This document shows, piece after piece, positions 59,501 through 64,000 of a stretch of DNA of 64,000 bases. Under the pieces are notes generated by a model that worked only from the letters and a program-made list of their open reading frames with translations, had not been told where the DNA came from and made no database searches. Each line of letters opens with the position of its first letter. Positions within the stretch are counted from its first letter, which is position 1. This DNA comes from Volvox africanus. Lineage: Eukaryota; Chlorophyta; Chlorophyceae; Chlamydomonadales; Volvocaceae. Location of the stretch: the NCBI GenBank assembly GCA_030268105.1, contig BSDZ01000014.1, positions 1,381,001 to 1,445,000 of the forward strand, read 5' to 3'. Made by a program: the position numbers and the translations under genes.

Positions 59501-62500
59501 AACATCGGTTAGTCATAACTCCCAACGCCATAGTCTTCCCGGGATTCTTAACAGCCAACCGTCTTTCCAACTGACCCGTATTTCCCCGATATACCATATG
59601 TCAAAACACGCGCATGCCAACATGTCAAAACCATTTTTCTGCTGTCGTTGACATTTGGATTTTTTCTTAAGCAATAATTGTCTTTCCTCAGCCTTTTAAG
59701 TTCTACGCAAACCAGCAACTGAGTATTGAGTACTGAATAATGTGTAATACGACAAATAATATAATTTGTATAATTTTGAACTAATATAAAATATGTATTC
59801 GTATGTTTGTGTAATTCTTATGATGTTTTATAAGCGACGCCGTATATCCGTACGGCTGGTGTACGGCGGTCAGGTGCGGGTGCCTAATGGAAATCGCCGA
59901 GCCGTGTGACTTCAGCCAGCCACTCGAGACCATGTGTGTCAATCAGTGCGGCGGACATGGGGACTGCTTCTTCGGATTCTGCCGGTGCGGCCGAGTGGTA
60001 TATGCAACAAATGAGGAAAAAACATTATGTTTTCCATCACACGAATATTATTATCATCTCAGGATAATATTCTTAAAAATCAGTATTTATTATAAAATTA
60101 TTTTTGCGTCTTTTTTATTTTCAATTAACCTGTTTGGTTAAGTATCACTTTTTAACTCTTGCTGAGCATATTGTAATGGTTTCTATGCAACATAGCTAAG
60201 CTCGCCATTTCCTTAGCGCTGCAATTCATTAGTGCAGTTTGCGATGACTTACAAGATGATTATTGCTGGGGAGCAAACTTTGCAGGATTATTTAGTACCT
60301 TAATGGCCACACAGATAGATGTTTGTATCCCTCTCATTTATTCACCTCCAGCCCCCCCCCTCTCTCTCACTCTTTCTCTCCCCCTATGTCTTACCATCAT
60401 GGAATTTCTGGTTTCATGTTTAGCAGCATGGCTACGGGTTCGTGCCGCCCTCCCACCCCTCCCACCCCTCCCGCCCTCCCGCCCTCCCTAGCTGCCACCC
60501 GGGCTGGTACGGGTCAGATTGCACTCGAAAGAGGGCGGGACTGGCGCTGGAGCCGGGTGGGTGCTGTGCGTGTGTGTGTGTGCATGTGTGTGTTTGTGCT
60601 TGGGTATTTTAGATGTTTTTATGTTGTGTGTACTACTCGCACCAGACATCCGGTCATGAGTCCAAATCAAACGTGCTGTGGAAACAAAAGCCCGCTCCGA
60701 AACCAACAGGCCCTTTTGCCATTTGCGCTCCGAAACCGAAACCTTCCCGCCTTCCTTATGCACGCAGCACGTCACCTGGGTAACGACGCCTGGCTCGAGC
60801 CCCTTATCGTCATCCCCCCCGCATCCCTCCCGGTCCCGGCATCACCCACACGACCCCGCCCACTGATCTACGTAAGCCAAATCATAATAACCGTAATGTA
60901 GTGGTGCCATAATGCCGTACTCCGCTTCCTGGAATTTCGTTGTAACCGATCCAAAACCTTGCCGTATAGGTGTACGACGTTCCGCCTGAGTATACGTCAC
61001 GTATGCTGCAGTACAGGGTCGCTGCGTGAGTGTATTGTTGGGTGGGTCGCCTTCCCTCTGCTTTCGTCCCCGGTGTAACTTGAACTGCTGCCAAAAGCAT
61101 TTGTCAAATTTTAAGGGTTCTTGCATTGATCCATACATTATTTGATTTCGACCTCTCTAAACAATACTCAACCAACTAACTTTTTGTTTAGGTGGTATAT
61201 AATGCAACCCTGCATGTTTTTGTTAGCGTTGAACCTGGGTATGTAAATATACCGATACACGACGCAACTGTCGTATCACCAAAATGCAAAGATGTGTGAC
61301 TAAGTGTATTTTGGCCTCTTTTGTTCCTCCGTACATCCGTGCATCCGTACATCTGTACCTTTACAGAGACTCTTGTGTATGGCGGCGCTACTACGAGGGA
61401 AACAACACGGGGTTCACGGGCTGGACGTACAGCGTTGAAACCCTGATACACGAGCTCATGCTTCAGAGTGAACACAGGTGTAACAGATGCTAATGTTATT
61501 TTTTCAAATCTCTAGGAGATCGATAACAAAATGGGTTTTATAGCCTTTGAGATATTTTGATGTGAAATGGTTGAAGATATTTACAGGTTTGGCTATTGCT
61601 GACGGACCGAATACGGCCTGATCTGGTCACCAAACGACTCGATTGCAACAGCCGTGGTGGAATGATCTGGACGCAACGCGACGCGAGGCAACGTGACGCG
61701 ACGTGACGAGAGGAAATGCGACTCCGATTTCACTTTTAACACTTAGACGAGTTGCGACGCAGTGAAATCAGACAACCTAAGCCATGTCATTTCATGCCTA
61801 TACATTTCCCTAGGCCAGGCCACGCATCCTTTCATGAACGTAACCGCTTTGGTTGATTCGTTGGTTCGTTGACTGCATCCAGGACGTTCGACCCAGAGGA
61901 GGCGGACTTCTTCTATGTGCCCGTGTACGTCTCCTGCTTCTTCTGGCCAGTGATGGGGTGGGCGGATCACCCCTGGTGGTACACCCCGAACGGTGAGTGG
62001 CGGAGAGCCAAGGAAATAGGCTCCGGGATTCAGGAGGACTTGGAACGGAATTTGTGACCGACTTGAAACGGGGGTCTCAGAAAGGCTGTTTCTGCTGCGT
62101 CGATGATTGATGCCGGATCGTCCTATCATAAGTGTTATGAAATGCTTTCACCTCCCCCTTTCTTTTAAATCTTTTCACACAAATGATAATGATAATCATA
62201 AAGCATATACATGTATTTTTATTTATAATGTAATATATAATATAATATAATATAATATAATATAATATAATATAATATAATATAATATAATATAATATAA
62301 TATAATATAATATAATATAATATAATATAATATAATATAATATAATATAATATAATATAATATAATATAATATAATATAATATAATATAATATAATATAA
62401 TATAATATAATATAATATAATATAATATAATATAATATAATATAATATAATATAATATAATATAATATAATATAATATAATATAATATTAAATTAAATTA

Positions 62501-63717
62501 AATTATATTATATTATATTATATTATATTATATTATATTATATTATATTATATTATATTATATTATATTATATTATATTATATTATATTATATTATATTA
62601 TATTATATTATATTATATTATATTATATTATATTATATTATATTATATTATATTATATTATATTATATTATATTATATTATATTATATTATATTATATTA
62701 TATTATATTATATTTTATTTTATTTTATTTTATTTTATTTTATTTTATTTTATTTTATTTTATTTTATTTTATTTTATTTTATTTTATTTTATTTTATTT
62801 TATTTTATTTTATTTTATTTTATTTTATATGTATAGTATATACTACAAAGCCGCCGCACAATCCCGTCCCCGCATTGGCACGCTCGTACACCCGCCCTTT
62901 CCACCCTTTCGGTCTGCAGGTCTGCGGCCCATGCACGGCGCCAATATGCTCGAGGAGGTGCATCAGTGGCTGACCACCCGCTTCCCGTGGTGGGCCCGGC
63001 GGGGAGGCCGAGACCACATCTGGCTGATGTCACATGATGAGGGCGCGTGTTGGATGCCCAAGGCGCTGTACGACACCTCTATCGTGCTATCGCATTGGGG
63101 CAGAATGGACGTGAACCACACCTCCAATTCCGCGTATCATCAGGTGGGTTTGTTGGGAGGGGGTAAGGAGGAAAGGGGAGAAAAGGGGGGAAAGGGGGGA
63201 AAGGGGGGATAGGGGGGAAAGGGGGGAAAGGGGGGAAAGGGGGGAGGGCGAAGGCGAATAAAACGAACCAGCTGGTGCTGATACTGAAGGAACGAGGACT
63301 GACCGTCAGGGTCCAATGATGGCTGACGTCGTCCAAAGCAGGAAAAGTGGAAACGAGCTGTGACGTAAACTAGTTAGTTGCCGAGGCCGCGAATCATGAC
63401 AATGAGAAGAGGAACCGTACTTATGTATACACGGGCCTTATCGGGAGGAGGAGGGGAAGGGGGGAGACTGAAAATGTAAGTGTATGCTGGCATCCGTATG
63501 GTTGGACTGGCATCTGAATGTACGACTGGATTTCGCAACTGAGTGTTCCGAAGTTGACCCGCTCGGGAACCCCCTCCCCTCCCCTCCCCTCCCCTCCCCT
63601 TCCCCTTACCTCATCCAGGATAACTACAGCGGGGTCATGGATAGGGCCTTCTACAAGTGGAGGGGCACGGACTTCCAGGACCGCATCAAAGGACACGTCT
63701 GTTACGATCCGAACAAG
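56561..63717 (+). CDS. Exostosin-family (GT47) glycosyltransferase with EGF-like modules (3' end outside window)
   Basis: Predicted type II membrane glycosyltransferase of the secretory pathway; acceptor unknown. Exons: 56561-56927, 57328-57419, 57827-57896, 58788-58927, 59407-59507, 59874-59984, 60492-60556, 60768-60871, 61192-61238, 61367-61477, 61883-61992, 62920-63143, 63619-63717; phases agree, 547 codons so far, continuing past the last donor (GTACGG). Residues 11-62 are 13 copies of LALV-type units, serving as signal/anchor. Two EGF-like modules are assembled across exons: CPNNCSGWGNCNHDTGLC and CGGHGDCFFGFCRC with HPGWYGSDC; between them lie GSPPWTPP and YGPEGWCN, familiar from algal exostosin proteins. 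The catalytic region shows RPLIYVVYN, IHELMLQSEHRTFDPEEADF, FYVPVYVSCFFWP, RPMHGANML and HIWLMSHDEGACWMP. Exon 3's donor is chosen at 57897 because the phase then fits exon 4. Exon 9 (47 nt) is the least certain. Confidence 0.85.
56591..56746 (+). repeat. 13-unit coding minisatellite (12-bp unit encoding LALV)
   Basis: Thirteen tandem copies of CTGGCCCTCGTC, with a few single-base variants giving LVLV or a final LALF, lie inside exon 1 of the GT47 gene. They encode 52 hydrophobic residues. Every reading frame on both strands is open through the array. Confidence 0.95.
57438..57463. repeat. GTCT tetranucleotide repeat in GT47 intron 2
   Basis: About six GTCT units followed by degenerate GT-rich sequence, just after the donor at 57420. 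Confidence 0.85.
62236..62827. repeat. Compound AT pentanucleotide array containing an inverted pair, in GT47 intron 11
   Basis: About 50 units of TATAA (62236-62487), a short AAATT bridge, about 42 units of TATTA (to about 62712), then about 23 units of TATTT. TATTA is a rotation of the reverse complement of TATAA, so the first two arrays form one imperfect palindrome of roughly 470 bp. It fills most of the intron between the exons ending at 61992 and starting at 62920. Confidence 0.97.
63184..63245. repeat. AAAGGGGGG nonanucleotide repeat in GT47 intron 12
   Basis: About seven copies of a purine-only 9-bp unit lie shortly after the donor at 63144; the run of G6 tracts could form a G-quadruplex in DNA or RNA. 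Confidence 0.85.
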
Positions 63718-64000
63718 GTACGGCGCCCAGAGACATTACGCAAGATAACAGCGTACAACAATATATCGTGTCAGATGGTTCCCAAATTTATCTATTACCC
63801 ATTTTCTCCCGCGAAGTTAAGTTATTAGCCCAACTGTGATCCTTAGGACTTCTTTTCCAACGACACCCAAACGGCCCATGGCTCGCGGCAACCATCAACC
63901 CGTTCCCTTTTCCCTCCCTATATATCTCAAACCAATCCAACTACCAACCGAAATCTTATCTCCCCCCTCCCCCCTTCCCCCTCCTTCCTCGCCCCTCCCC
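63718..64000. other. Intron sequence of the GT47 gene to the window edge
   Basis: Sequence after the donor at 63718. A possible acceptor before 63849 is followed by a frame that does not look like GT47, so the next true exon is probably outside the window. The last 50 bp are almost pure pyrimidine, as expected just before an acceptor. Confidence 0.5.

Noticed and set aside
62236..62827. Regular repeat array considered as a CRISPR or centromere-like satellite
   Set aside because: It consists of 5-bp units without spacers inside an intron; it is a microsatellite.

Overview
The window reads as nuclear DNA of a volvocine green alga (the Chlamydomonas/Volvox group); the species cannot be named from sequence alone. 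The reasons are: GC-rich genes cut by many short introns with clean GT-AG borders; a serine/proline-rod cell-wall glycoprotein; a plant-type 2-isopropylmalate synthase with an algal-looking transit peptide; an exostosin-type glycosyltransferase carrying EGF-like modules; TGTAA poly(A) candidates; and abundant microsatellites in introns. There are no bacterial features (no operons, ribosome binding sites or CRISPR array). I found no convincing rRNA, tRNA or intact mobile element. All exon models were built by hand from reading frame, splice-site phase and remembered family motifs; no alignment or search was run.

Layout, left to right. (1) 1-2674, minus: 5' part of an extracellular-matrix glycoprotein with two proline-rich rods separating globular domains; it runs off the left edge. 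(2) 2675-6321: AT-richer DNA with no gene I can support, then the probable 3' flank of the next gene. (3) 6322-13264, minus: 2-isopropylmalate synthase, 11 coding exons, 629 aa. (4) 13265-13665: short divergent promoter. (5) 13666-26135, plus: pyruvate carboxylase, 23 coding exons, about 1237 aa. (6) 26136-29813: 3' flank and unassigned DNA with one exon-like island. (7) 29814-33494, minus: histidine-phosphatase (phosphoglycerate-mutase-like) protein, 9 exons, 530 aa. (8) 33495-39754: unassigned, AT-richer. (9) 39755-40813, plus: intronless RAE1 WD-repeat mRNA export factor. (10) 43422-45884, plus: organellar, probably mitochondrial, ribosomal protein uL1, 5 exons. (11) 47677-51789 (frame open to about 52065), minus: a giant low-complexity protein ending in an MDM2-type C2H2C4 RING, with candidate membrane-segment exons upstream at 52300-53570. 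(12) 56561 to the right edge, plus: exostosin-family (GT47) glycosyltransferase with two EGF-like modules and a repeat-encoded hydrophobic N-terminus; at least 13 exons, 3' end outside the window.

Functional reading. The divergent pair IPMS and pyruvate carboxylase both act at the pyruvate/acetyl-CoA node. Both predicted N-termini carry a V-V-R-[AC] motif like a plastid transit-peptide cleavage site, so the pair could be co-regulated and plastid-targeted (inference). The wall glycoprotein and the GT47 enzyme fit the glycoprotein-rich extracellular matrix of these algae. The points most worth a second look are the MDM2-type RING on a disordered 1.4-kilo-residue protein, the two-rod matrix protein, the 13-unit LALV minisatellite anchor, the head-to-head AT pentanucleotide arrays in the GT47 intron, and the intronless RAE1.
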